The notes under the pieces were generated by a model. That model ran no database searches and had not been told where the DNA came from. It saw only the letters and a list, made by a program, of their open reading frames with translations. 64,000 nucleotides of DNA from Paracidovorax avenae ATCC 19860 (GTDB lineage Bacteria > Pseudomonadota > Gammaproteobacteria > Burkholderiales > Burkholderiaceae_C): the NCBI RefSeq assembly GCF_000176855.2, contig NC_015138.1, positions 1,674,001-1,738,000 of the forward strand, read 5' to 3'. Position numbers and translations under genes: made by a program. Positions 26,652-35,584 of the stretch are shown one piece after another (positions within the stretch are counted from its first letter, which is position 1; every line of letters begins with the position of its first letter).

Positions 26652-28904
26652 TCAGCCCGCCATGCGCGGAAGCCCGGCGATCAGCTTGTCCAGCGTGACG
26701 GGGTAGTCCCGTACGCGCACGCCGGTCGCGTTGTAGATGGCATTGGCGATGGCCGCGCTCACTCCGCAAATGCCCAGCTCTCCCACGCCCTTGGCCTTCA
26801 TGGGCGATGCGCGGGGATCGGGCTCGTCCAGGAATACGACCTCCTGGTGCGGGATGTCGGCATGCACCGGCACCTCGTAGCCGGCCAGGTCGTGGTTGAC
26901 GAAGAAGCCCAGGCGCGTGTCCACCGCGAGTTCTTCCATCAGCGCGCCGCCCACGCCCATGGTCATGGCGCCGATCACCTGGCTGCGTGCCGACAGGGGG
27001 TTGAGGATGCGGCCCGCCGCGCACACGGCCAGCATGCGGCGCACGCGCACCTCGGCCGTGAATGCATCCACGGCGACCTCGACGAAATGCGCGCCGAAGG
27101 TGGACTGCTGGGTTTCCTTTTCCAGCACGCCGAACTCGATGCCGTCCTCGGCCACCAGTTCGCCGTCGCGGGCGGCATCGGCCAGCGCCACGCTGCGGTC
27201 GCCAGCCGACACCTGCCCGTCGGCGAACCGGGCGGTGGACGCGTCCAGGCCCAGCTTCCGGGTGACGGCCTCGCGCAGCTTCACGCAGGCGGCATAGACG
27301 CCCGAAGTGGAACTGGCCGCGCCCCACTGGCCACCCGAGCCGGCCGAGACGGGAAAGTCGGAATCGCCCAGCCGCACCGCCACGCGCGAGAGCGGCACGC
27401 CCATCATCTCGGCGGCGGTCTGGGCGATGATGGTGTAGCTGCCGGTGCCGATGTCGGTCATGTCGGTTTCGACCAGGACGCGGCCCTGTCCGTCCAGCCG
27501 CACGCGGGCGGCGGATTTCATGACGGGTGCGCCGCGGTAGGCCGAGGCCACGCCCAGCCCCACCCACCAGGCACCTTCGCGGCGCTGCGCCGGAAGTGGG
27601 TTGCGCGCATTCCAGCCAAAGCGTTCGGCGCCCAGCCGCAGGCACTCCACCAATTGGCGTTGGGAGAAGGGCTTTTCGGGGCGCTTGCTGCCGGGTTTGT
27701 CGCCGCCGCCCTTTTCCCCCGTGGTGTCGGGCACGAACTGCGTGTCGTTGCGGATGCGCAGTTCCACCGGATCCATGCCGAGCTTCCCGGCCAGCTCGTC
27801 CATGGCGATTTCGAGTGCCATGTGGCCGGTGGTCTCGCCCGGCGCGCGCATGGCGTTGGCCTCGGGCAGGTGCAGTTCGGCCAGGCGCGTGGCGGTCATG
27901 CGGTTCGCACCCGCGTAGAGCCTGCGGGTCTGGTCGACGGCGCCGTCGGCCTGGCCGCCGGGCAGGTCGCCCGACCAGCACTCATGGCCGATCGCGAGGA
28001 TCCGGCCCTGTGCGTCGGCACCGATGCGCACGCGCTGGATGGTGGCAGGCCGGTGCGTGGTGTTGTTCATCATCAGCGGACGCTGCAGCGCCACCTTGAC
28101 CGGCCGCTTCGCCGCACGTGCACCGAGCGCCGCCAGCAGCGCATCGGCCCGCAGGAAGAGCTTGCCGCCGAAGCCGCCGCCGATGAAGGGCGACACCAGC
28201 CGCACCTTGTCCTTCGGGATGCCCAGCGTCTTCGCGAGTTCGCCCTGGCCCCAGGCGATCATCTGGTTCGAGGTCCACACGGTGAGTTCGTCGCCCTTCC
28301 AGGCGGCGATGGTGGCGTGCGGCTCCATCATGGCGTGCGACTGGTCGGGCGTGGTGTAGGTGGCATCGATCTGCACCGGTGCGGCGGCGAAGGCGCCCGC
28401 GAAGTCGCCCACCGCCGTGTCGGGCGCATCGCCGTTGATGTCCTTGGGGCGGGTGGCCGAGCCCTTGCTTGCGGCGAGGTCGTAGTTGCCGGGCTGGCGG
28501 TCGTAATCGACGCGCACCAGTTGCGCGGCGGCGCGGGCCTGCTCGAAGGTTTCGGCCACCACCAGCGCCACGGCCTGGTGGTAGTGATCGACCTGCGGAC
28601 CGGCCAGCAGCGGGGCGGTGTTCATCCTGCCCTGGCCCAGCTTGCCGGCCGACTGCGCCGTGACGATGGCCAGCACGCCGGGGGCCTGCCGGGCACGCTC
28701 GAGGTCGATGTGGCGGATGGTGCCGCGCGGGATGGCCGACCCCACGACGAAGCCGTAGGCCGCGCCGGGTGCGACGTCGTGCCGTTCGTACGCATAGGGC
28801 GCGGAGCCGGTGGTCTTGAGCAGGCCGTCGATGCGGTTCACCGGCCGGCCCACGACCTTGAGCTGGTCGATGGGGTTGGCGGTCGCGGGGGTGTCGAACT
28901 TCAT
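26652..28904 (-). CDS. paoC: Aldehyde oxidoreductase, molybdopterin-binding subunit (PaoC/YagR-like)
   Basis: 750 residues from the ATG at 28904; the frame is open further upstream into the neighbouring gene, but that part is out of register with it. It belongs to the xanthine oxidase family: N-terminal a/b hammerhead domain (about 20-130), a cofactor-binding FIGGGFGGK segment, the MRAPGETTGHMALE motif, and the catalytic Glu in GVGELG near the C-terminus. With the two genes upstream it forms the MCD-cofactor aldehyde dehydrogenase of the periplasm that detoxifies aromatic aldehydes in E. coli. The insertion chaperone PaoD is not in the window. Start is five bases after paoB. Confidence 0.9.
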   Translation of the reverse strand: MKFDTPATANPIDQLKVVGRPVNRIDGLLKTTGSAPYAYERHDVAPGAAYGFVVGSAIPRGTIRHIDLERARQAPGVLAIVTAQSAGKLGQGRMNTAPLLAGPQVDHYHQAVALVVAETFEQARAAAQLVRVDYDRQPGNYDLAASKGSATRPKDINGDAPDTAVGDFAGAFAAAPVQIDATYTTPDQSHAMMEPHATIAAWKGDELTVWTSNQMIAWGQGELAKTLGIPKDKVRLVSPFIGGGFGGKLFLRADALLAALGARAAKRPVKVALQRPLMMNNTTHRPATIQRVRIGADAQGRILAIGHECWSGDLPGGQADGAVDQTRRLYAGANRMTATRLAELHLPEANAMRAPGETTGHMALEIAMDELAGKLGMDPVELRIRNDTQFVPDTTGEKGGGDKPGSKRPEKPFSQRQLVECLRLGAERFGWNARNPLPAQRREGAWWVGLGVASAYRGAPVMKSAARVRLDGQGRVLVETDMTDIGTGSYTIIAQTAAEMMGVPLSRVAVRLGDSDFPVSAGSGGQWGAASSTSGVYAACVKLREAVTRKLGLDASTARFADGQVSAGDRSVALADAARDGELVAEDGIEFGVLEKETQQSTFGAHFVEVAVDAFTAEVRVRRMLAVCAAGRILNPLSARSQVIGAMTMGVGGALMEELAVDTRLGFFVNHDLAGYEVPVHADIPHQEVVFLDEPDPRASPMKAKGVGELGICGVSAAIANAIYNATGVRVRDYPVTLDKLIAGLPRMAG

Positions 28905-28909
28905 GGCGG

Positions 28910-29860
28910 TCAGCTCCGGGCCTGTTGCAGGGCTGCGGCCAGCGTGCGCTCGGCCAGGGGCAGCTTGAAAGCGTTTTCGTGCGTGGGCCGGGCGCCGGCC
29001 AGCAGCCGGTCCGCCACCGCCTTGGCGCCCTGGGGCATGGCGGCCTCGGCCGCCTCGCTGCGCCAGGGCTTGTGCGCCACGCCGCCCAGCGCCACGCGGC
29101 CCGTGCCGTCGCGCTGCACGATGGCTGCGACCGACACCAGCGCGAAGGCGTAGGAGGCCCGGTCGCGCACCTTGCGGTAGATGTGCGTGCCTCCCACGGG
29201 CGCCGGCAGCGTGACCGAGGTGATGAGCTCGCCCGGCTGCAGGGTGGTCTCGATGTGCGGGGTATTGCCCGGCAGCCGGTGGAAGTCGGCGATGGGGATG
29301 ACGCGCGTCGCACCATCGGCACGCACGGTTTCCACCGTGGCGTCGAGCACGCGCATCGCTACGGCCATGTCGCTCGGGTGGGTGGCGATGCAGTCGTCGC
29401 TGGTCCCCAGCACCGCGAGCTGGCGGCTGAAGCCGCCGATGGCCGAACAGCCGCTGCCCGGCTGGCGCTTGTTGCAGGGCATGTGGGTGTCGTAGAAGTA
29501 CGGGCAGCGCGTGCGCTGCAGCAGGTTGCCGCCCGTGGTGGCCATGTTGCGCAGCTGGCCCGATGCGCCCGCCACCAGCGCCCGCGTGAGCACGCCGTAG
29601 TCGCGCCGCACGCTCGGGTGGGCGGCCAGGTCGCTGTTGCGCACCAGCGCGCCGATGCGCAGCCCTCCCTGCGGCGTGGGCTCCACCGTGTCCAGGCCGA
29701 TGCCGTTCACGTCCACCAAGTGGGCCGGCGCCTCGATCTGCAGCTTCATCAGGTCCAGCAGGTTGGTGCCGCCAGCGATGAATTTGGCGCCCGGCCGGGC
29801 GGCGATGGCGGCCGCGGCCTGCGCGGGCGAGGCCGCGCGTTCGTAGCTGAAGGGCTTCAT
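28910..29860 (-). CDS. paoB: Aldehyde oxidoreductase, FAD-binding subunit (PaoB/YagS-like)
   Basis: 316 residues, almost the length of E. coli YagS (318). The FAD site [13 protein letters not shown] lies at the N-terminus. The segment [17 protein letters not shown] with further Cys matches the extra [4Fe-4S] cluster known from E. coli PaoB and absent in most family members. The close match to PaoB over its length, from memory, is stronger than for a generic xanthine dehydrogenase subunit. It is in the paoABC order, four bases after paoA. Confidence 0.92.
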   Translation of the reverse strand: MKPFSYERAASPAQAAAAIAARPGAKFIAGGTNLLDLMKLQIEAPAHLVDVNGIGLDTVEPTPQGGLRIGALVRNSDLAAHPSVRRDYGVLTRALVAGASGQLRNMATTGGNLLQRTRCPYFYDTHMPCNKRQPGSGCSAIGGFSRQLAVLGTSDDCIATHPSDMAVAMRVLDATVETVRADGATRVIPIADFHRLPGNTPHIETTLQPGELITSVTLPAPVGGTHIYRKVRDRASYAFALVSVAAIVQRDGTGRVALGGVAHKPWRSEAAEAAMPQGAKAVADRLLAGARPTHENAFKLPLAERTLAAALQQARS

Positions 29861-29863
29861 TGC

Positions 29864-30493
29864 TCAAGCCTCCGCGACTTCGGTGATGGCATCCACGATG
29901 TTGGAATAGGCGCCGCAGCGGCAGAGGTTGCCGCTCATGCGCTCGCGCAGCTCTTCGGCCGACAGCATGGGCTGGGCCACGATGTCGGCGCTGGCATGGC
30001 TGGGGGCGCCGCGGCGCAACTCGTCGAGCGCGCCTACGGCAGAGCAGATCTGGCCCGGCGTGCAGTAGCCGCACTGGTAGCCGTCGTGCTTGACGAAGGC
30101 GGCCTGCAACGGGTGCGGCGCGGCGGGCGTGCCCAGGCCTTCGATGGTGGTCACGCTCGCGCCCGGGTGCATCACCGCCAGGCTGAGGCACGACACCATG
30201 CGCCGGCCGTCCACCAGCACCGTGCAGGCTCCGCACTGGCCATGGTCGCAGCCCTTCTTGGTGCCGGTCAGGCGCAGATGTTCGCGCAGCGCGTCCAGCA
30301 GGGTGGTGCGGGTATCGAGGTGGAGCTCATGCGCCGTGCCGTTGACGCTGATGCGGACGGCGGCGTGGACCGGCGCCGGGGCCGCCTCCGGCGCGCTCGC
30401 AGCGGAGGCCGGCATGGCGGATGCCGCCGCCGATGAAGCGCTGGCGATCAGCAGATCGCGCCGCGAGAGGGGGAGCTGGGCGTTGTGTTCCAT
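29864..30493 (-). CDS. paoA: Aldehyde oxidoreductase, [2Fe-2S] subunit with Tat signal (PaoA/YagT-like)
   Basis: 209 residues from the ATG at 30493, chosen because it places a twin-arginine signal (LSRRDLLIAS, then a hydrophobic Ala/Ser stretch to about 40) at the N-terminus; a longer frame starting at 30562 would bury it. Both [2Fe-2S] clusters are complete: GCDHGQCGACTVL in the plant-ferredoxin part, and CGYCTPG plus NLCRCGAY in the helical part. The Tat signal implies that the assembled complex is exported. First gene of the paoABC operon. Confidence 0.9.
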   Translation of the reverse strand: MEHNAQLPLSRRDLLIASASSAAASAMPASAASAPEAAPAPVHAAVRISVNGTAHELHLDTRTTLLDALREHLRLTGTKKGCDHGQCGACTVLVDGRRMVSCLSLAVMHPGASVTTIEGLGTPAAPHPLQAAFVKHDGYQCGYCTPGQICSAVGALDELRRGAPSHASADIVAQPMLSAEELRERMSGNLCRCGAYSNIVDAITEVAEA

Positions 30494-30625
30494 CGTGGTT
30501 CCGTGGGGTGCTGCCGCAAGGCCGGGAAAGCGCTGCGTGCACACGGCACGCGCGGATTCCACAGCCTCGTACAGTCCCTGGCCTGGCCGTGTAGGCCGTG
30601 CACTGAAACCGCCGTGGGTTCTGGC

Positions 30626-31492
30626 TCAGGCCGCTTCCTGTAGCATCTCCACCATGGCGCATGCCGATGCGGGCAATTGCAGCCAGCGGTGCGCGGCCGC
30701 CTGCAGCAGGGGCAGGGCCCCGGTGGTGAAGAGGCTCGCAGTGCCTGCAGCCGGCCCGTGGGCCGTGGCCAGGGTGCCGGCCGCCTCGAGTAGCCGGCGT
30801 GTCTGGCGCGCCACGGGCTCGCCCGTTTCCACCAGGCGCACGTGCGGGCCGGTGTGCGCGCGCAGCGCATTCTCGGCGAAGATGTAATGGGTACAGCCGA
30901 GCACGAGCGTGTCGATCTCGCCGGGTGCGGTGCCGAATGGGCCGAGCGCCGCGGTGTACCGGGCGCAGAGCGCGCGGATCTCGGCGGTGGCCGGGGCGTC
31001 GGGTTGGGTGTCGGCCGTGCTGCGCTCTATGGCGTGGGCCAGCCCGTCGCAAGGCTGCACCACGAATTCGACGGCACCCTGCAGCGAGGCCTGCAGGCGC
31101 TGGAACTTCGCGCTCGCCAGTGTCCCTCGCGTGCCGATCACGCCCACCCGGCCGGTGCGCGTGAGCGCCAGCGCAGGCTTGAGTGCCGGCTCCACGCCGA
31201 CCAGCGGCAGGCCGGCATGCCGGGCACGCACCTCATGGATGGCGGCCGCGGTCGCGGTGTTGCAGGCCACAACCAGGGCCTTGATTCCGTGCGTCTGCTG
31301 CAGGTAGGTCGTGATGGCATGGGTGCGTGCCGCCACGTAGGCATCGCCGCGCTCGCCGTAGGGTGCGTGCCCGCTGTCGGCCAGGTAGACGAAGCGCTCG
31401 TGCGGCAGTTCGGCCCGCAGCGCGCGCAGCACGCTCAGGCCGCCGACGCCGCTGTCGAACACACCGATGGGGCGCTGCGTGGCGGACGGCAC
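30626..31492 (-). CDS. murI: Glutamate racemase
   Basis: 288 residues from the GTG at 31492, which directly follows the fumarase stop (TGA, one base, GTG). No better start is available before the conserved PIGVFDSGVGGLSVL segment. The catalytic cysteines lie in VVACNTATAAAIHE and VLGCTHYIF; the Asp of FDSG is also kept. MurI makes D-glutamate for peptidoglycan. Its position one base after a TCA-cycle gene suggests translation by re-initiation, as no clear ribosome site precedes it. Confidence 0.93.
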   Translation of the reverse strand: MPSATQRPIGVFDSGVGGLSVLRALRAELPHERFVYLADSGHAPYGERGDAYVAARTHAITTYLQQTHGIKALVVACNTATAAAIHEVRARHAGLPLVGVEPALKPALALTRTGRVGVIGTRGTLASAKFQRLQASLQGAVEFVVQPCDGLAHAIERSTADTQPDAPATAEIRALCARYTAALGPFGTAPGEIDTLVLGCTHYIFAENALRAHTGPHVRLVETGEPVARQTRRLLEAAGTLATAHGPAAGTASLFTTGALPLLQAAAHRWLQLPASACAMVEMLQEAA

Positions 31493-31493
31493 G

Positions 31494-33053
31494 TCAGGCG
31501 GCCACGAGGCCGATCGACTTGAACTCGCCGGTGGCGATGCGCTGGCTCCACTCGGCCGGGCCGGTGATGTGCTTGCTGGTGCCGCCCGCATCCACAGCCA
31601 CGGTGACGGGCATGTCCACCACGTCGAACTCGTAGATCGCTTCCATGCCGAGGTCTTCGAAGCCGACCACCTTCGCGGTCTTGATCGCCTTGCTGACGAG
31701 GTAGGCAGCGCCGCCGACGGCCATCAGGTAGGCCGACTGGTGCTTCTTGATCGCCTCGATGGCGACCGGGCCGCGCTCGGACTTGCCGATCATCGCGATC
31801 AGGCCCGTCTCGGCCAGCATCATCTCGGTGAACTTGTCCATGCGGGTGGCCGTGGTCGGGCCTGCGGGGCCCACGGCCTCGTCACGCACCGGATCGACCG
31901 GGCCGACGTAGTAGATGACGCGGTTGGCGAAATCGACGGGCAGCTTCTCGCCCCTGGCCAGCATGTCCTGGATGCGCTTGTGCGCAGCATCGCGGCCGGT
32001 GAGCATCTTGCCGTTGAGCAGCAGCGTGTCGCCGGGCTTCCAGCTGGCGACCTCTTCGCGCGTGAGCGTGTCGAGGTTGACGCGGCGGCTCTTGTTGTAG
32101 TCGGGTGCCCAGTCGATCTTCGGCCACAGGTCCAGCGACGGGGCTTCCAGGTACACGGGGCCGGAGCCGTCGAGCACGAAGTGCGCATGGCGCGTGGCGG
32201 CGCAGTTGGGGATCATGGCCACGGGCTTGGAGGCCGCGTGCGTGGGGTACATCTTGATCTTGATGTCCAGCACGGTGGTCAGGCCACCCAGGCCCTGCGC
32301 GCCGATGCCCAGGGCGTTGACCTTGTCGAACAGCTCCAGGCGCAGTTCTTCCACCTGGTCGAGCTTTTCGCCGCGCGCGGCCTTGGCCTGCAGCTCGTAC
32401 ATGTTCAGGTCGTCCATCAGGCTTTCCTTGGCGAGCAGGACGGCCTTCTCGGCCGTGCCGCCGATGCCGATGCCCAGCATGCCCGGCGGGCACCAGCCGG
32501 CGCCCATGGTGGGTACGGTCTTGAGCACCCAGTCCACCAGGTTGTCGCTGGGGTTCATCATGACCATCTTGGACTTGTTCTCGCTGCCGCCGCCCTTGGC
32601 CGCGACGGTGATGTCCACGGTGTTGCCGGGCACGATCTGCGTGAAGATCACGGCGGGCGTGTTGTCTTTCGTGTTCTTGCGCAGGAATTGCGGATCGGCC
32701 ACGACGCTCGCGCGCAGCGTGTTGTCCGGGTGGTTGTAGCCACGGCGCACGCCCTCGTTGACGGCGTCTTCCAGGCCCTGGCCGGCGGGGAAGCCTTCCC
32801 AGCGCACGTCCATGCCGATCTTCAGGAACACGTTGACGATGCCGGTGTCCTGGCAGATGGGGCGCTGGCCGGTGGCGCTCATCTTGCTGTTGGTGAGGAT
32901 CTGCGCCATCGCGTCCTTGGCCGCCGGGCTCTGCTCGCGCTCGTAGGCACGGGCCAGGTGGGCGATGAAGTCGGCGGGATGGTAGTAGCTGATGTACTGC
33001 AGGGACGCGGCGACGGATTCCACGAGGTCGTGGTACCGGATGGTGGTGCTCAT
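31494..33053 (-). CDS. fumA: Fumarate hydratase, class I (iron-sulfur type)
   Basis: 519 residues with both parts of the class I enzyme in one chain: N-terminal alpha domain (ILTNSKMSATGQRPICQDTGIVNVFLKIG, MGAGWCPPGMLGIGIGGT) and C-terminal beta domain (PGDTLLLNGKMLTGRDAAHKR, VGPVDPVRDEAVGPAGPTTATRMDKF). The Cys of CQDTG, of CAATRH and of WCPPG can bind the oxygen-sensitive [4Fe-4S] cluster. It interconverts fumarate and malate in the TCA cycle. A class II enzyme (fumC) lies 2.5 kb away, so the organism has both types side by side. Confidence 0.94.
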   Translation of the reverse strand: MSTTIRYHDLVESVAASLQYISYYHPADFIAHLARAYEREQSPAAKDAMAQILTNSKMSATGQRPICQDTGIVNVFLKIGMDVRWEGFPAGQGLEDAVNEGVRRGYNHPDNTLRASVVADPQFLRKNTKDNTPAVIFTQIVPGNTVDITVAAKGGGSENKSKMVMMNPSDNLVDWVLKTVPTMGAGWCPPGMLGIGIGGTAEKAVLLAKESLMDDLNMYELQAKAARGEKLDQVEELRLELFDKVNALGIGAQGLGGLTTVLDIKIKMYPTHAASKPVAMIPNCAATRHAHFVLDGSGPVYLEAPSLDLWPKIDWAPDYNKSRRVNLDTLTREEVASWKPGDTLLLNGKMLTGRDAAHKRIQDMLARGEKLPVDFANRVIYYVGPVDPVRDEAVGPAGPTTATRMDKFTEMMLAETGLIAMIGKSERGPVAIEAIKKHQSAYLMAVGGAAYLVSKAIKTAKVVGFEDLGMEAIYEFDVVDMPVTVAVDAGGTSKHITGPAEWSQRIATGEFKSIGLVAA

Positions 33054-33134
33054 GGTGGGGATGCGTTGTAGGTAGGACTGACGGCGGTGATTATCGCGCC
33101 GCGCCCCGGCGAGGGGCGGGCGGGTCGTGGAACC

Positions 33135-35345
33135 TCAGGCCGGTACGTCCGCGGCCGGGCCGATCGCCTGCAGGTCGATGATCGAAGGGCTGAAGTCCGC
33201 CGCGCCTTCGGGCTTGTCGCCCACGGCCCAGGCGAGCAGCGTGTCTGCCGGCATGGGCCGGGCGAAGTAGAAGCCCTGCAGCTCGTCGCAGTGCATGGCC
33301 GCGAGGATATCGCGCTGGCCTTCCGTTTCCACGCCCTCGGCCACCACGCGCAGGCCCAGGGCGTGCGCCAGCCGCACCACCGCATCCACCACGGCGCGGG
33401 CGTCTTCCTGCTCCTCCAGGTCGCGCACGAAGCTGCGGTCGATCTTGAGCTGGCGTGCCGGCAGGCTGCGCAGGTAGTGCAGGCTGGAGTAGCCAGTGCC
33501 GAAGTCGTCGATGGACAGGTACACGCCGATGCGCCCCAGTTCCTCGATGGCCCGCTGGGTGGCGCGCGTGTCCTCCATCGCGACCGATTCGGTGATCTCG
33601 CACAGCAGGTGCGAGGCCGGCACGCCATGCCGCTGCAGGGCGTCGCGGATGCGGTCGGCGAGCCCGCTTTCTCGCAACTGGTAGGCCGAGAGGTTGATGG
33701 CCACGCGCATGCGCAGCCCGTCCCAGGTCCACGCGGCCATCTGCCGGCAGGCCTCCTCGATCACCCAGTTGCCGAGCTGCGCGATCAGGCCGAAGCGCTC
33801 GGCCACCGGGATGAATTCCACCGGGCTGACGTTGCCCCGCTCCGGATGCCGCCAGCGCAGCAGCGCCTCCACGCCGTTGATGCGGCCGCGCCGGGCGTCG
33901 ATCTTGGGCTGGTAGTGCAGCGACAGCTCTCCGCGGGGGATCGCCTGCCGCAGGTCGTGCTGCAGCGACAGCTGGGCCGTGGCGTCGGAATCCATGTGCG
34001 ACTCGAACATCGCGTAGCTGTTGCCGCCGGCCCGCTTGGCGGCATACATGGCGGCGTCGGCGTTCGCGACGAGCTTGTCGCGCTCGCCGTGGTCCGGATA
34101 TACGACGATGCCGATGGAGCAGGCGATCTGCACCGTCTTGCCGGCCACCTCGAACGGCTGGCCCAGGGAGTTGAGCAGCCGGTGCGCCACCGCGAGGCAG
34201 TCGGCCGGGCCGTTCACGTTTTCCAGCAGGAGCAGGAACTCGTCGCCGCCCACGCGGGCCACGGTATCGCTCTCGCGGGCCTGCAGCCGAAGGCGTTCGG
34301 CGGCGCTGCGCAGGATCGCGTCCCCCGCCGCATGGCCGAAGGAGTCGTTGATGGGCTTGAAGCCGTCCAGGTCCACGAACATCACGCCCAGGCGCTGGCC
34401 GGCATCGCGGCGCCGCAGGCGGTCCAGGCGCAGCAGGGCGTGGGACAGCCGGTCCTCGAAGAGCAGCCGGTTGGGCAGCAGGGTCAGGGGGTCCGCGAAG
34501 GCCTGCTTCTGCAACTGGGCATTGGCTTCGGTGAGGCGGGCATTGCTCTCCTGCAGGGACGCGTTGAGCTGCCGCGCGGTGCTCTGCAGGCGCGCGTCCA
34601 GCACGGATGTGAACAGCGTGCTCAGCAAGAGCATGCCGGACGACAGCACCACCATGGCGGTGAGGCCGGGGCCGCCCAGGCCGTCGGCGCTCAGGCAGAT
34701 CGCGCCTTCGGGGAAGGATGCGGCCGCCATGCCCGTGTAATGCATGCCGCAGATGGCGATGCCCATCACTAGCGCCGAGGCCGCCTGGTACCACGTCCGG
34801 CGCCGGTCCTGCCGGATGTGGATGAGCCACTGGAAGATGTACAGCGCGGTGGCCGACGCGAAAAAGGCCACCGCGATCGACAGCCCGACCAGCACCGGGT
34901 CCCACACGATGTCGATGGACATCTTCATGGCTTCCATGCCGATGTAGTGCATGCCGCTGATGCCCGCGCCCATGAAGGCCGCGCCGACAAGGATCTGCCA
35001 CCGGCCGAACCGCGGCAGGCTGGCCAGTCCCAGCGCCAGGGCCGAAGCCAGCACCGCGGCGAGCCAGGACAGCATCGTGAGGCCGCCGGAAAAGCCCAGC
35101 ACGATGGGCAGCTGGAAGGCCTGCATTCCCAGGAAGTGCATGGCCCAGATGCCCGTGCCCATCACCGCCGAGCCCGCGGCCCACCAGACCACGCCGATGT
35201 GACGCTGCGACACATGCACCCGGCGCGCCAGGTCCAGCGTCACGTAGCTGGCCAGCACCGCGATGGCGAAGGAGGCCGCCACCACCAGCGGATCGTAGCG
35301 CGATGGCATGAATGCGGTGACGGCGTAACTGGAGAGGGCGGACAT
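33135..35345 (-). CDS. MHYT-GGDEF-EAL membrane protein, cyclic-di-GMP turnover
   Basis: 736 residues from the ATG at 35345. The N-terminal half (about 10-250) is a seven-helix MHYT sensor with three motifs (AMHFLGM, GMHYIGM, GMHYTGM), thought to bind copper and sense a gas such as O2, CO or NO. A short coiled region (about 250-285, LNASLQESNARLTEANAQLQ) leads to a GGDEF domain (about 285-450) with the intact signature VGGDEF and an EAL domain (about 465-715) with VEALLRW. Both active-site motifs are kept, so it could make and break cyclic-di-GMP. Similar in layout to Pseudomonas YkoW/MucR-type proteins. Confidence 0.92.
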   Translation of the reverse strand: MSALSSYAVTAFMPSRYDPLVVAASFAIAVLASYVTLDLARRVHVSQRHIGVVWWAAGSAVMGTGIWAMHFLGMQAFQLPIVLGFSGGLTMLSWLAAVLASALALGLASLPRFGRWQILVGAAFMGAGISGMHYIGMEAMKMSIDIVWDPVLVGLSIAVAFFASATALYIFQWLIHIRQDRRRTWYQAASALVMGIAICGMHYTGMAAASFPEGAICLSADGLGGPGLTAMVVLSSGMLLLSTLFTSVLDARLQSTARQLNASLQESNARLTEANAQLQKQAFADPLTLLPNRLLFEDRLSHALLRLDRLRRRDAGQRLGVMFVDLDGFKPINDSFGHAAGDAILRSAAERLRLQARESDTVARVGGDEFLLLLENVNGPADCLAVAHRLLNSLGQPFEVAGKTVQIACSIGIVVYPDHGERDKLVANADAAMYAAKRAGGNSYAMFESHMDSDATAQLSLQHDLRQAIPRGELSLHYQPKIDARRGRINGVEALLRWRHPERGNVSPVEFIPVAERFGLIAQLGNWVIEEACRQMAAWTWDGLRMRVAINLSAYQLRESGLADRIRDALQRHGVPASHLLCEITESVAMEDTRATQRAIEELGRIGVYLSIDDFGTGYSSLHYLRSLPARQLKIDRSFVRDLEEQEDARAVVDAVVRLAHALGLRVVAEGVETEGQRDILAAMHCDELQGFYFARPMPADTLLAWAVGDKPEGAADFSPSIIDLQAIGPAADVPA

Positions 35346-35584
35346 GGTGGGTGGCCGCAGCATGCAGTGCGGTCCATTAGTGTATCGATTGGTTACAGAC
35401 CTTGCAGGCCACCGGGGCTTGGCAGAAGGGGTCGGGATGAGAATCGTTCCGTTGGCTTATGCTGTGCAGCGAGGCTTCCTCGCCAGCGCGGCCCCGAAGA
35501 GAACGCGCCAGCTGTGGCCGGGGTGCACCCCACGCAGCGTGGCTGCACCAGTCTTCACACCTTCCATCCAGCGGAAATCCATCC

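Noticed and set aside
26847..29153. Plus-strand open frame of 768 codons opposite paoC
   Set aside because: His/Gly/Arg-rich product without motifs; shadow of the oxidoreductase subunit.
30626..31591. murI starting at 31591 inside the fumarase gene
   Set aside because: The extra 33 residues are Ala/Pro/Ser-rich and not part of the racemase family; GTG at 31492 fits better.
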